Shown one piece after another: positions 26,575 to 35,870 of a stretch of DNA of 64,000 nucleotides. The number at the start of each line of letters is the position of its first letter. The stretch's first letter is position 1. The stretch is taken from the NCBI GenBank assembly GCA_024403855.1, contig JAKSRC010000009.1:17080-81079 (forward strand), given 5' to 3'. The notes beneath the pieces are model-generated. The model was not told the origin of the DNA. It saw only the letters and a list, made by a program, of their open reading frames with translations, and ran no database searches. The position numbers were made by a program, and so were the translations under genes. Origin of the DNA: Saccharofermentans sp. GTDB lineage: Bacteria; Bacillota; Clostridia; Saccharofermentanales; Saccharofermentanaceae.

Positions 26575-27942
26575 TCATTTGCTTTTTCTATAAATTTCAG
26601 TACGTGGCGTGATGAGTCCAAGTACAAACCAGAAGTAGATAACAACATAGGTAATGCTGCTGTTAAACAAAGCCTGGACTACATATGCAGCAAACATTCC
26701 AAGGAAAATCCATGTAAATGTGCGCTTATTTGAATCCACTTCATTCAGAACACTTTTAACTGCTCCAATCAAGGAAAAAATCAGCAATGCCAGATAGTTT
26801 AAAAGTGACGGAACGCCCTGCGTTACAAGAATGTGGATATATTCATTGTGAGCTTTATCCTGAAGATACATACCTTCCTGATAGTTTGGATCCGAAATGA
26901 ACACATAGCGGTAGTTATCTAATCCTACTCCGCTAAGCCAGTGCTTTGGCACAGACATTAATCCCATTTTCCAGTTATAGAATCTGTCAGAACCAATCTT
27001 GTCGGCATCACCATTAGCAACTTCCCAATAAGTTCTCACGGTTGCTTCTCTTATGTAATCAGTAAATATGAAAGCAATGAGAAATACCGCAAAATATGCA
27101 CCCCAAAGAATCAAAAAATGCTTTATTGCAGGCTTAACTGCTTCCATATCCTTGCGATACATGATAATCAGCGAAATCACATAGAACGCAGTAAGTGCAG
27201 CAAAGCCAACCCACGCAAGCCTTGCTCTGGAACCAAGCATGGTATAGAAAAGGAACGCTGATACTATCGGCAAAGCACACTTTATGGCCTTTGAAGAAAC
27301 AAGCTTATCAGAAAAGATATAAAGACCGGATGCGCCGGCAATAAGGAAAACCATCAGAGCGCCATAAAAATTACTGTTCTGAGTAAGTCCATAAGCAGTA
27401 CGCTCAGCATGGTAGTAAAGGCTATAAGACAACTCAATATCGAATGTATGAAGGAATCCGAATATTGATTCAAAGATTGCAACTCCGGTAAAACAGATCA
27501 GAATATTCTTCCTGTACTTATCGCTATCTATAAGGGTCCCTGCAAAGAAGAGCCAGTAGTAAGCAAGGAAATGCATGGGATTCTCGCAATAAAACGGTGA
27601 ATCTCCGGAAAACACGCCCGGGTTAAGCGAAAATACGCCGGAAATGGCCATGAAAAGAATCAACGTAAAATAGAAAATGTCGCAAGTCCTGAGTCTTCTT
27701 TTTCGAGAGAAAGAAGAGATAAAATATCCCACTGTCATAAGTGTTCCAAGTATTCCGAACAAAGATATAATCTGCGGTTCGAAAAACGAAGGAATAATTC
27801 TGTCATCAAATCTGGTGATGATCTCCGTTATGAATTCAACAACAGGCAATCCTACAAGGAGGCATAAAACAACCCTATAGAAGGATTTCTCTGACAAGAG
27901 CCTGTCGAGGTTACTATTTACAGATACACTATTACCTTCCAT
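26575..27942 (-). CDS. O-antigen ligase/polymerase-family membrane protein (Wzy-like)
   Basis: 455-residue protein with about 11 hydrophobic segments and a large extracytoplasmic loop near residues 300-350 (YNWKMGLMSVPKHWLSGVGLDNYRYVF read in parts, with HNEYIHILVTQGVP after it), the pattern of the Wzy_C/WaaL family. The SRARLAWVGF motif fits the same family. It probably polymerises the surface polysaccharide repeat unit, although ligation to wall or lipid is an alternative. It overlaps the upstream glycosyltransferase by 11 nt. AAGGA lies 8 nt before the ATG. Confidence 0.85.
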   Translation of the reverse strand: MEGNSVSVNSNLDRLLSEKSFYRVVLCLLVGLPVVEFITEIITRFDDRIIPSFFEPQIISLFGILGTLMTVGYFISSFSRKRRLRTCDIFYFTLILFMAISGVFSLNPGVFSGDSPFYCENPMHFLAYYWLFFAGTLIDSDKYRKNILICFTGVAIFESIFGFLHTFDIELSYSLYYHAERTAYGLTQNSNFYGALMVFLIAGASGLYIFSDKLVSSKAIKCALPIVSAFLFYTMLGSRARLAWVGFAALTAFYVISLIIMYRKDMEAVKPAIKHFLILWGAYFAVFLIAFIFTDYIREATVRTYWEVANGDADKIGSDRFYNWKMGLMSVPKHWLSGVGLDNYRYVFISDPNYQEGMYLQDKAHNEYIHILVTQGVPSLLNYLALLIFSLIGAVKSVLNEVDSNKRTFTWIFLGMFAAYVVQALFNSSITYVVIYFWFVLGLITPRTEIYRKSK

Positions 27943-28747
27943 TGGGATTATCCTTCTTAATCAGATTGCCTTCTTCTATTCCCTGCTTCATAAGCTTAAA
28001 GGCCTCTGAAGGCTTCATCGAATTCATATAAAGCTTTCTTTTTGCTACAGCAAACCTGAAAGCCCAAAGAACTGCAGTCTTCCCATACAGGAAACTAAAC
28101 AGCACTCCTCTGTCCTTAAAAAACTTCTCGTTATAGCCATTGAACCAGGTAGATTTTCTTGGTTCTTCAATACCGATTGTGACAGGAACAGCCTTTATCT
28201 TAAGACCTGCCTTTATACATTCCATAAAGAACAGACTGTCTTCGCCATTTGAATATTTAGCTCCGCCTCCGAAAAGTGTCGAAAATCTAACCTTCGCATT
28301 AGTTATGCTTGAAAGTCTTGCAGCTGCCGCAAAAGCAGGATATCTGCCAAGCGTCCATCTGCTTACACTGGTTTCCTGCTCCGTAAAATAAGTTCTTCTC
28401 TTCGCATTAACATTGAAATTGAACATTATAATGTCTGCTTTTGGATCTTCCTTAAATGCGTTAAGAACCTTTTCTGCATATCCTTTGGTATAGACTATAT
28501 CGTCATCAGCGAACAATACTATCTTACTGTCTGCTGCATCTATAGCCCTGTTTCTAGACCTTCCTACACCACGTTCTTTAGTCTCAAACACCCTGAGTGT
28601 AAGTCCATTTGACATTCCGTATTCGTAAGAATGCTCTTTACTTCCCTGGTTGATGATTACCGCATCACATTCAAGGTTCATGTGAGATGCCAGTTTAACC
28701 GGATCCTTTTCGAGCGAACTTATAAGCACTTCAAGATTACGTCTCAT
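27932..28747 (-). CDS. family 2 glycosyltransferase
   Basis: 271 residues. A divergent GT-A protein: an N-terminal region without the usual VSVIIPxYN start, GVGRSRNRAIDAADSKIVLFADDDIVY (the DDD metal site) and a later GEDSLFFMECIKAGLKI segment typical of acceptor-binding in this family. GAGG precedes the ATG. It is packed between another glycosyltransferase (9-nt gap) and the polymerase (11-nt overlap), so it belongs to the polysaccharide operon. Confidence 0.83.
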   Translation of the reverse strand: MRRNLEVLISSLEKDPVKLASHMNLECDAVIINQGSKEHSYEYGMSNGLTLRVFETKERGVGRSRNRAIDAADSKIVLFADDDIVYTKGYAEKVLNAFKEDPKADIIMFNFNVNAKRRTYFTEQETSVSRWTLGRYPAFAAAARLSSITNAKVRFSTLFGGGAKYSNGEDSLFFMECIKAGLKIKAVPVTIGIEEPRKSTWFNGYNEKFFKDRGVLFSFLYGKTAVLWAFRFAVAKRKLYMNSMKPSEAFKLMKQGIEEGNLIKKDNPNGR

Positions 28748-28756
28748 ATAGTGGCC

Positions 28757-29539
28757 TCATCTTTTGAAATGCAGATACTTTTTAATGCCATTGAAAGCAT
28801 AGCAAACCTGATAGAAACATATCTCAAAGAAATTAAGACCAATATACCTGTAAGTGTTGAGATTCATCTTCGAAGCATTAACCTTATTCGACGATACGGA
28901 TTTTTTAGAAAGCCTGTAGGAAATCAGCGGCTCATCAACACCGCAAGCGACAAGACCTGCCTTAAGCATCTTAAGCCAGCATGCAAAATCTTCATGCATA
29001 TCGTACTCACGCTCTTCATGAGGCGAGAATCTTAAGTAATCGTTTTTTCGAAGCATTACTGAAGAATTAGAGATGATATTCTGCTTTAGAAGCTTTCTAT
29101 AACTTACTTCCGTGGGAACATGCATTATCCAGTCGTAGTTATTTCCATCGGCATCGATAAAAGCTGATGCAGTATATACAAGATCGCAACCGGTAGTCTT
29201 CTGAAGACTAATTTGCTTTTCGAGCTTATCGGGCTCCCAAAGATCGTCTGCATCAATAAAAGCAATCCATTCTCCCCTTGCAAGTCTGGAAGCCTTGATT
29301 CTGGTCTCTAATACACCAAGATTAGTCTCGTTTGAAAAAACAGATATCCTTTTATCAAGTTCTTTCAATTTATTGCTTATCTCAAGCGATCTGTCGGTAG
29401 AATGGTCATCAACAATAATCAGCTCGATATTCTGATACGTCTGACTTATAACTGAACTGGCTGTTTTCTCCAAAAATGCCTCACCATTATAAACAGGAAG
29501 AATAACGCTTACCAAAATGGCATCCTCACGCTTACTCAT
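28757..29539 (-). CDS. family 2 glycosyltransferase
   Basis: 260 residues: VSVILPVYNGEAFLEKT, DDHSTDRSLEISNK and FIDADDLWEPDKL are the GT-A nucleotide and metal-binding motifs. The start at 29539 (MSKREDA) is preferred over the longer frame from 29596, which would be buried in the upstream gene; GAGAGGAAG precedes it. It overlaps the phosphoglycosyltransferase by 8 nt (ATGAGTAA), indicating translational coupling. It probably adds the second sugar of the repeat unit. Confidence 0.88.
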   Translation of the reverse strand: MSKREDAILVSVILPVYNGEAFLEKTASSVISQTYQNIELIIVDDHSTDRSLEISNKLKELDKRISVFSNETNLGVLETRIKASRLARGEWIAFIDADDLWEPDKLEKQISLQKTTGCDLVYTASAFIDADGNNYDWIMHVPTEVSYRKLLKQNIISNSSVMLRKNDYLRFSPHEEREYDMHEDFACWLKMLKAGLVACGVDEPLISYRLSKKSVSSNKVNASKMNLNTYRYIGLNFFEICFYQVCYAFNGIKKYLHFKR

Positions 29540-30908
29540 CGTCTTCCTCTCTGTTTCCTTCAGGTTCTTTGAACAAGATCCTCTTGATAGTAACAAGCAT
29601 TATTCTCAGATCCTCTGAATAGCTGGCACTTGAAATATAGTGAAGATCCATGCAAAGCTTATCGTAAGGATCTGAATCATATCTGCCATATACCTGGGCA
29701 TACCCTGTAAGTCCTGCTCTGACCTGGAGTCTCAAACCAAATTCAGGAAGTTTCTCCGCATACTTTTCAGCAATCTCAGGACGTTCTGGTCTCGGACCGA
29801 CAATCGACATATCACCTTTAATGATGTTTAAGAGCTGAGGCAATTCATCAATTCTGTACTTTCTGATAACCTTACCTATTTTTGTAACTCTTGGATCGGA
29901 AGCACCGGAAGAAATAACAGCACCGGTATACTTCTCAGCATCAAGCCTCATGCTTCTGAATTTTAAGATATTAAAAATACGTCCATCCTTGGTAAGACGC
30001 TTCTGCTTGTATATGACAGGACCACCATCGCAGATTTTAATCGCAAGTGCAGTAATGGCGAATACCGGAGACAGAATAATCAGGCTTAATCCTGCAAGTA
30101 TGATGTCGAAAACACGCTTGATAAAGATATATTCCGGGTTCGGATTGTATCTTTCAACAAGCGCAACCGAAAGATTGTACATATTGTACTGTCTGGAACT
30201 GCTCAAAAGGATATCGCCGATTTTGGGCTCGTTATAGCAACTGATACCATTCTCAACACAATACTTGATCAGTGCATTTCTCTCATGGCTATGTATCTCC
30301 ATTACGAAAACCACTTCAACATCCTTTATCTTATCTATAAGCCATGCGATTCTTTGTTGGTCAGCAAATAATCTTGTTTCATCAATGTCGTAACAACCAA
30401 CAAGCTCAAAACTCTTCTGGAATTGCTTGTGCTTGGCAATCTCATTCAGATTGTGTTCACTATCGTAAATTATGACTGCTTTTCGCTTCTTAAAGACTTT
30501 GAAATAGAGTCGTGAAACGATAAAGCACCACAAAGCTGAAGTGATTACCTGGAGAATAAAGAGCACAATAAATCTGAAAGGTTCAGGCAAAGATCTCAAA
30601 ATCGCGAAAAGGAAAAGATACGCAATGATATCTGTCAGAAAAAGAGCAATTATCTGATCGACAAACATCTCAGAAGCACTTACATGGCTAATTTTAAAAG
30701 CATCATAAATTCTTATAAAAACACAATACAGCACAGCATATGAAGCTACGAACAGAATGCTTCCTTCTTTACTGAATTCGTATTCACTGATGCTCTTTGA
30801 ATAGTATGTCAGCCATATATAAGCCAGCGGTATACAAATCAAAATAATGTTCAGTAATTTTACTGAACGAACAGCGATGTCATGACCTAATCTGCTTTTT
30901 CCACGCAT
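29532..30908 (-). CDS. undecaprenyl-phosphate sugar phosphotransferase (polyisoprenyl PGT, WcaJ-like)
   Basis: 458-residue initiating enzyme of polysaccharide synthesis, transferring a sugar phosphate to undecaprenyl phosphate. Four N-terminal membrane segments, a CoA-binding-like middle domain, another membrane segment (FDIILAGLSLIILSPVFA) and the bacterial sugar transferase domain with KQKRLTKDGRIF, FRSMRLDAE, RKYRIDELPQL and IVGPRPERPEI. The ATG at 30908 is favoured by AAAGG 5 nt upstream; a GTG two codons earlier is possible. First gene of the minus-strand polysaccharide operon; a TATAAT box at 30940-30945 is a candidate -10. Confidence 0.92.
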   Translation of the reverse strand: MRGKSRLGHDIAVRSVKLLNIILICIPLAYIWLTYYSKSISEYEFSKEGSILFVASYAVLYCVFIRIYDAFKISHVSASEMFVDQIIALFLTDIIAYLFLFAILRSLPEPFRFIVLFILQVITSALWCFIVSRLYFKVFKKRKAVIIYDSEHNLNEIAKHKQFQKSFELVGCYDIDETRLFADQQRIAWLIDKIKDVEVVFVMEIHSHERNALIKYCVENGISCYNEPKIGDILLSSSRQYNMYNLSVALVERYNPNPEYIFIKRVFDIILAGLSLIILSPVFAITALAIKICDGGPVIYKQKRLTKDGRIFNILKFRSMRLDAEKYTGAVISSGASDPRVTKIGKVIRKYRIDELPQLLNIIKGDMSIVGPRPERPEIAEKYAEKLPEFGLRLQVRAGLTGYAQVYGRYDSDPYDKLCMDLHYISSASYSEDLRIMLVTIKRILFKEPEGNREEDDE

Positions 30909-30991
30909 ACGCACCTTTTATTAATCTATCCCCACGACGATTATACTATACGACACGCAATTTCTCACATTCTGAATTCAAACAAAAGAAA

Positions 30992-31016
30992 GAGGCTGCC
31001 CATTAAGGACAGCCTC
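30992..31016 (-). terminator. terminator after the SPFH gene
   Basis: GAGGCTG / CAGCCTC stem (30992-30998 and 31010-31016) with additional CC/GG pairing inside, followed on the minus strand by CTTTCTTTTG. It ends the SPFH gene transcript ahead of the polysaccharide operon. Confidence 0.75.
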
Positions 31017-31042
31017 CATTATTGATTAAGTTAGACGAAAGA

Positions 31043-32416
31043 TTAAAGAATCTTTGTACCACACTCAGGGCAGAACTTAGGCATATTGCCGTCTGCAGGC
31101 TTAAAGCCACACTGAGGGCAAGCTGTAGGAGCTGCTGCAGGAGCGGGCTTTCCGCAGTTACCGCAGAACTTACCTGTATTGCCTGTCTGTCCGCACTCAC
31201 ATGTCCAACCAGCTGCTACGGGAGCGGGCTGAGCGCTGCCACAGTTACCACAGAACTTACCTGTGTTGCCTGTCTGGCCGCAAGAACATGTCCAACCAGC
31301 TGCTACGGGAGCTGCTGCAGGAGCTGCCTGCTGCTGAGGAGCGAAGAAACCACCCTGAGGAGCGGGCTGTGCATTCTGAACTGCACCGATAGCTGCTGCT
31401 GTAGCATTGTTGCCACCAACTGCACCCATCATGCCGAGACCCATGAAGCCGTTAACAGCGCCGTTTGCGTTTGCGCCTGCAGCCTTCATAGCTTCTGTCT
31501 GGCCCAATGCAACTGCTGCGCCCAAAGCTGAAGGATCGCTACCATAGAGCTTAGCCTCATCGACCTTCTCGATTCTTTCACGTGACTTATCGTCAGGTGT
31601 AACGGAAGCGATAGCAACTGTCTCTACAACGATACCTCTCTTCTGGAGCCATTCGTCATCAAGGCAATCCTGCATGTATCTTCTGAACTCACCCTGCTTT
31701 GAAGGGAGTGTGGAGAACATGATACCGTTCGGGTAAGGGCCACCGCACTTATTGAGTGTCTCTGTAATGTTGTCAAGGAACTCAAGGCGAGGCTGCTGAG
31801 GCTTAGCAGGTGTACCCATGAACTCAGCTACTGTGTACTCGTCTCTTACGTTACCGGAAATGTTTCTGAAGAAAGTAACAGGATTCTCAACTCTGAAAGA
31901 GAATGTACCATTCAAACGAATGTAGATGTTACGATATTCAGGGTCTGCATAAGGTACAGGTGAAGGTGTACCGAAGTTCTGATTCATCATCTCGAGCTTG
32001 TTTACGAAGTAAACTCTCTGCTGCTGCTGAATCTCTCCACCCATCTTCATACGGTTCCAAACGTCAGCGATAGAAGCCTTGAGGTTCTCACCGAAATTCT
32101 TGTTTGCAAGAACTGAAGGTGCTGTGGATGTATCCCACTTGTAAGCGCCTGCGTCAGATACTACATCAACGATCTCGCCATTGTTAACGAGGAGGCAGTA
32201 ACATCCTTCAGGTACGTTGATGATAGAGCCATTGGAAATAACTTCGGAATTACCCTTGTTTCTTCCCTTCTCCATCTTGTTTGCGCCCTTCTTGACAAGA
32301 ATATCCTGTCCCAAAGAATCCTGAGTAAAGAACTCAAGATACTGATCTGAAATCTGGCTGTTAATAGAGTCAAATGTTGTGCCTGCCACATTTCTGATTA
32401 AGCTAATCAATCCCAT
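31043..32416 (-). CDS. SPFH-domain protein with C-terminal zinc ribbons (YdjI/virion-core-like)
   Basis: 457 residues. The N-terminal ~290 residues form a SPFH/band 7-like domain (NVPEGCYCLLVNNGEIVDVV; RLNGTFSFRVENPVTFFRNI). A Gly/Ala-rich linker (about 300-370) follows, then three Cys4 zinc ribbons. The first two are near-identical 29-residue tandem copies beginning WTCSCGQTG and WTCECGQTG (375-403 and 404-432); the third is CPQCGF..FCPECG. There is no obvious membrane segment. Relatives such as Bacillus YdjI are linked to envelope stress, but no pspA-like gene lies here, so the role is unknown. AGGAGG is 9 nt before the ATG, behind its own promoter. Confidence 0.85.
   Translation of the reverse strand: MGLISLIRNVAGTTFDSINSQISDQYLEFFTQDSLGQDILVKKGANKMEKGRNKGNSEVISNGSIINVPEGCYCLLVNNGEIVDVVSDAGAYKWDTSTAPSVLANKNFGENLKASIADVWNRMKMGGEIQQQQRVYFVNKLEMMNQNFGTPSPVPYADPEYRNIYIRLNGTFSFRVENPVTFFRNISGNVRDEYTVAEFMGTPAKPQQPRLEFLDNITETLNKCGGPYPNGIMFSTLPSKQGEFRRYMQDCLDDEWLQKRGIVVETVAIASVTPDDKSRERIEKVDEAKLYGSDPSALGAAVALGQTEAMKAAGANANGAVNGFMGLGMMGAVGGNNATAAAIGAVQNAQPAPQGGFFAPQQQAAPAAAPVAAGWTCSCGQTGNTGKFCGNCGSAQPAPVAAGWTCECGQTGNTGKFCGNCGKPAPAAAPTACPQCGFKPADGNMPKFCPECGTKIL
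31151..31294 (-). repeat. tandem zinc-ribbon coding repeat
   Basis: Two consecutive copies of a zinc-ribbon unit (29 residues, about 87 nt), nearly identical at DNA and protein level, inside the SPFH gene. This suggests a recent in-gene duplication. Confidence 0.8.
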
Positions 32417-32464
32417 ATTGCTATTCCTCCTAGGTACTTGGTCGGATTACCTCCGCCATTAAAA

Positions 32465-32493
32465 ATAATATCATTTAATTAACAAAACAACAA
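32465..32493 (-). promoter_or_regulatory. promoter of the SPFH gene
   Basis: -35 TTGTTG (32488-32493), 17-bp spacer, -10 TATTAT (32465-32470) on the minus strand, about 50 nt upstream of the start codon. Confidence 0.55.
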
Positions 32494-32509
32494 TAATTAT
32501 GAAGTGATA

Positions 32510-33187
32510 TCAGTAAGCGTAATATATCTTCCTGCTCATTCTGAGAAGTTCTCTTTCAGAGAGCATCCCATCCGGAATATCAACGCCTTCCATAACCGTG
32601 TTTGCGATAAGCGGTACATTTGTGATCTTGGAAGCTTCAAGAATCTTCTGTTCACCTTCTTTAATCATCTCAGCAGTTGTCTCTTCCAGGAGATTGGTGT
32701 TGTTGATATATCCGTCAATCTTAAAGCCTGCTGCAGCAGAAAGCTCATTTGTCATGATGGCAATCTGTTCTGCATCTGAAGTAAATGGTCTCAAAGTATT
32801 AACTGCCATATAGATGACGGCATCAGTATTTTCGATTCTCTTTCTAATTGAGCCAAGAACCAGAGCACCCATATCTTCTCCACCGATATCGAAAATTCCC
32901 TGATAGGATTCATCGTCGAAAATGACATACATATCAGGCGGCAACACCGGAGCATCTACATTTGAACCGGCATACATCGGTGTTACAAGTCTGATATTTG
33001 CTTCTTCAAGTGCACCGGCACAGTCAGAAGAACGATAGAACGGATTTACGATATCCATATCTGCGATAAGGAGCTTCTTGTCCGGCATTGCTTTTCGCTG
33101 GGCAAGGGAAAGATTTACGGCAATCTCAGATTTACCGCTTCCGTATGCTCCGATAATAATTGTTAAACGATGGTCAAGATAAAACAT
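32510..33187 (-). CDS. P-loop NTPase (SIMIBI/ParA-like) coupled to an ABC transporter
   Basis: 225 residues. Walker A GAYGSGKSE at residues about 13-21, a MinD/ParA-like ADMDIVNPFYRSSD segment and a Walker B-like FDIGGEDMGAL. The start overlaps the stop of the ABC-2 permease (TGATG), so it is translated with it. I do not recognise a characterised function; candidates are a nucleotide-dependent regulator or chaperone of the transporter, or an unrelated gene in the operon. Relatives are usually annotated only as ATP-binding protein. Confidence 0.75.
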   Translation of the reverse strand: MFYLDHRLTIIIGAYGSGKSEIAVNLSLAQRKAMPDKKLLIADMDIVNPFYRSSDCAGALEEANIRLVTPMYAGSNVDAPVLPPDMYVIFDDESYQGIFDIGGEDMGALVLGSIRKRIENTDAVIYMAVNTLRPFTSDAEQIAIMTNELSAAAGFKIDGYINNTNLLEETTAEMIKEGEQKILEASKITNVPLIANTVMEGVDIPDGMLSERELLRMSRKIYYAY

Positions 33188-34254
33188 CAGAACAAATTCC
33201 TCTTTCTAAAAACAAAATAGCTTGATCCTGCAGTTGCAATCATCCACGCAAGTGACTTTCCAATATAGATAAGATTGAGTGTTGAATACTTAACATGCAT
33301 CGATTCAGTTTTCTTAAAATCCTGGGGTGAAAGACCTGAATAGTCATAATTAAAAGACATTATTCCGTTGGTGATAGTCTCTGAAAAGTCCAATTCTTCA
33401 TCATATGTAAGATCATCAGTCAAAAGAGTCATGAAATCACAGCCATAATCACCGCTAAAACCCAGTGTGGAAACTACATATACCGGATGGCAGAGTTTCC
33501 AAGGGAGTCCAAGGTAAGAGTCTCTGTTAAAATCTTTCTCAAGCTCTCGGACATCATCCTTGGTTAAATAACCTTCCTGTACCATCTCCTCATACGCAAC
33601 ATGTCTTCTGGCAATATAATCATCGACAGCCTTTGAAGGAATATTATAGCTGCCGACAACAGCTGTGGCAGTAGACATAGTCATTACAATGATTATCGAA
33701 AAGATAATCGGAAGAGCACGCTTCTTGAATACAAGTGACATAGCGACAAAGAATACCGTAAATACCAACAGTGTCATGATTCCTGCCAGGAATCTTACAA
33801 GCATCTCGCCTCTGTTAATATCAACGCCAAAGCCAGTAATAAGAAGGCCTAAGAATGCGAAGCCAATATAAATAACCGAGAAGGCAACTGTTGCAGCAAT
33901 CTGTGTAATGAGATAAGAGAAGAAAATCTCTGTTCTTGAGTGGCCACCAATTATCTTATTGCGAACAACGCCACTGGAAAAATCGCTTCCAATGTGAAGA
34001 CAAGTAAACAATGCAATAAACTTCGGTAATTCATTGATGAAAGCAATAGAAACAAGCCATGTTAATCTTCTGTGCTCAGATGCAGTCAGGATAAAATCAG
34101 CGAAAGTAAGTCCGGATTCCTTCATTACGAATCCGATTGCAAGTCTGTATACAGCTGTAGCAAGCAAAGGCCATACAACACAATAGCCTACTACGATCCT
34201 GAAGAACACACTCTTAAATATTCTTCTAAATTCAAACTTCAATAACTCAGGCAT
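33187..34254 (-). CDS. ABC-2 type transporter permease
   Basis: 355-residue permease with about six hydrophobic segments and a large extracytoplasmic loop between the fifth and sixth (about residues 210-325). KFEFRRIFKSVFFRIVVGYCV at the N terminus and HIGSDFSSGVVRNKIIGGHSRTEIFFSYL (read in parts) resemble the bacitracin/lantibiotic export permeases (BcrB/LanE/LanG type). It overlaps the ATPase gene by 8 nt and the P-loop NTPase by 1 nt. The same motif order occurs in the permeases at 59293-62353, so these are paralogous systems. Confidence 0.85.
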   Translation of the reverse strand: MPELLKFEFRRIFKSVFFRIVVGYCVVWPLLATAVYRLAIGFVMKESGLTFADFILTASEHRRLTWLVSIAFINELPKFIALFTCLHIGSDFSSGVVRNKIIGGHSRTEIFFSYLITQIAATVAFSVIYIGFAFLGLLITGFGVDINRGEMLVRFLAGIMTLLVFTVFFVAMSLVFKKRALPIIFSIIIVMTMSTATAVVGSYNIPSKAVDDYIARRHVAYEEMVQEGYLTKDDVRELEKDFNRDSYLGLPWKLCHPVYVVSTLGFSGDYGCDFMTLLTDDLTYDEELDFSETITNGIMSFNYDYSGLSPQDFKKTESMHVKYSTLNLIYIGKSLAWMIATAGSSYFVFRKRNLF

Positions 34255-35155
34255 TAGACTTACCTCCTACAAAATTTACAAAGTAAGTCTCAAGGTCAGT
34301 CTCCCTGGTGACTACGCGAGCAATGTTAACTCCGGCTTCATTTGCCGCAACAACGATCTTGGTAAGGTTGTAATAACCCTTTGCATGAACTACGCCGGAT
34401 TCACTGTCATATCTGGCTGTAAGCCCATTTGCTGTAAGAATAGGAATAAGCAGATCAGGTGTTCCTGTATAGAACTCTGTGTGAAGTCCCCCTGCATCTT
34501 CAAGATATTCAGCCTTAATCTCCTTAACGACTGTACCGCCCTCAACAAATGCAAAATCGGTAGCAAGTTTGGAAAGCTCAGACAGAATATGGCTCGAAAT
34601 AATTATCGTGACACCCTTATCTCTGTTAAGAGAAATAAGAAGATCTCTTATCTGGATAATTCCCTGCGGATCAAGGCCGTTAATAGGTTCGTCCAAAATC
34701 AACACTTCAGGATTACCTGCCATAGCCATAGCTATGCCAAGACGCTGACGCATACCCAATGAGAAATTGCCGGCCTTTTTCTTTCCTGTATTGCCAAGTC
34801 CAACAAATTCAAGGAGTTTATCTACTGAATCATCAACTTTCAATCCAAGATTGATGTACTGATAAATCAGATTCTCCCTTGCAGATGCGTGAGGAAAAAT
34901 CGAAGGGATTTCAACCAAAGCTCCTAAATTGCCAAGCTTTTTGTGATCAAAACCATATTCGACGGTTCCTTTGGTAGGTTCCTGAAGACCAGACATAATT
35001 CTCATGATCGTGGTCTTACCTGCACCGTTCCTTCCGACAAGTCCGAAAATCGAACCCTTCGGAACGATAAAGCTCATATCCTGAAGTACGTGAGTTTTGC
35101 CGTAATCTTTGAATACGCCACTCACCTTCATCACATATTCTTGTGTTTCAGCCAC
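34247..35155 (-). CDS. ABC transporter ATP-binding protein (BcrA/LanF type)
   Basis: 302-residue ATPase: Walker A GRNGAGKTT, signature FSLGMRQRLGIAMAMAG, Walker B VLILDEPINGLDPQG and the SSHILSEL switch. The C-terminal ~80 residues form the extra domain of the BcrA/LanF group, which drives export of antimicrobial peptides or other hydrophobic compounds. The start is GTG at 35155 with AAGGAG 8 nt upstream. First gene of the ATPase-permease-NTPase operon, behind an extended -10 element. It is closely similar in layout and motifs to the ATPase at 62350-63267. Confidence 0.9.
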   Translation of the reverse strand: MAETQEYVMKVSGVFKDYGKTHVLQDMSFIVPKGSIFGLVGRNGAGKTTIMRIMSGLQEPTKGTVEYGFDHKKLGNLGALVEIPSIFPHASARENLIYQYINLGLKVDDSVDKLLEFVGLGNTGKKKAGNFSLGMRQRLGIAMAMAGNPEVLILDEPINGLDPQGIIQIRDLLISLNRDKGVTIIISSHILSELSKLATDFAFVEGGTVVKEIKAEYLEDAGGLHTEFYTGTPDLLIPILTANGLTARYDSESGVVHAKGYYNLTKIVVAANEAGVNIARVVTRETDLETYFVNFVGGKSNA

Positions 35156-35211
35156 AAATGTATCTCCTTATAATTCCCAATATATCTGTCTTAATAAACA
35201 GGTACTGTGTA

Positions 35212-35220
35212 ATTATAACA
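35212..35220 (-). promoter_or_regulatory. extended -10 promoter of the ABC-NTPase operon
   Basis: TGTTATAAT on the minus strand (extended -10), about 55 nt ahead of the GTG start. No good -35 hexamer is visible, which is consistent with an extended -10 promoter. Confidence 0.5.
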
Positions 35221-35264
35221 AATACGGCAAAAACAACCTCAATGCAACCTAAAAAATCAGGTAA

Positions 35265-35870
35265 TTACTTTACAATTTTGCCGGCACGCTCAGCTATAAG
35301 AACTGCAACTACCAGTTTTACGATATCAGGAACGATGAACGGAATTACACACCAGCCAAGAACTGTTGCAAGTCCAACCGGGCCTGTCTGAGCGGCATAA
35401 ACGGTCATGAACCAGATAACACCGACTACATACATTACGAGTTCGAAAATAACGGAAATCAGCACACCAAAGATCCAGGTCTTGACTGTACCCTTCATGA
35501 GTTTCTTGAAAGCAACCTTTTCGAGAAGCCAGAAAACAAGTCCTGCAACTACAAATCCAACAAGGAAACCGCCTGTAGGGCCGGCAAATGAAGCGATTCC
35601 ACCTTTGAAGCCGGCGAAAACAGGAACTCCAACTGCACCCAAAGCCAGATATACAGCAACTGCAATTGTTCCTCTTTTGCCTCCGATAGTGAGCATGACT
35701 GCCAGAATAGCTAAAGTCTGGAGTGTAAAAGGAACAGGACCTATCGGGATACTAATCCAGGAGCATACAGTAATAAGGGCTGCAGAAATTGCAATAAGCG
35801 CCATATCGTATATCAGCTTTCTATTTTTGGAAGCCTGAGAATTTTCTTTTTTAGTATTTGAATTTGACAT
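35265..35870 (-). CDS. bioY: biotin transporter BioY (ECF S component)
   Basis: 201 residues, about six membrane helices; substrate-binding component for biotin uptake. Motifs: GPVPFTLQTLAILAVMLTIGGKRG, YLALGAVGVPVFAGFKGG and GPTGGFLVGFV, all diagnostic of BioY. The start at 35870 (ATG with AAAGAGG 6 nt upstream) is used instead of the TTG at 35900. It is a single gene with its own promoter and a BirA-like operator that spans the ribosome binding site. No ECF ATPases or biotin synthesis genes are in the window. Confidence 0.95.
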   Translation of the reverse strand: MSNSNTKKENSQASKNRKLIYDMALIAISAALITVCSWISIPIGPVPFTLQTLAILAVMLTIGGKRGTIAVAVYLALGAVGVPVFAGFKGGIASFAGPTGGFLVGFVVAGLVFWLLEKVAFKKLMKGTVKTWIFGVLISVIFELVMYVVGVIWFMTVYAAQTGPVGLATVLGWCVIPFIVPDIVKLVVAVLIAERAGKIVK

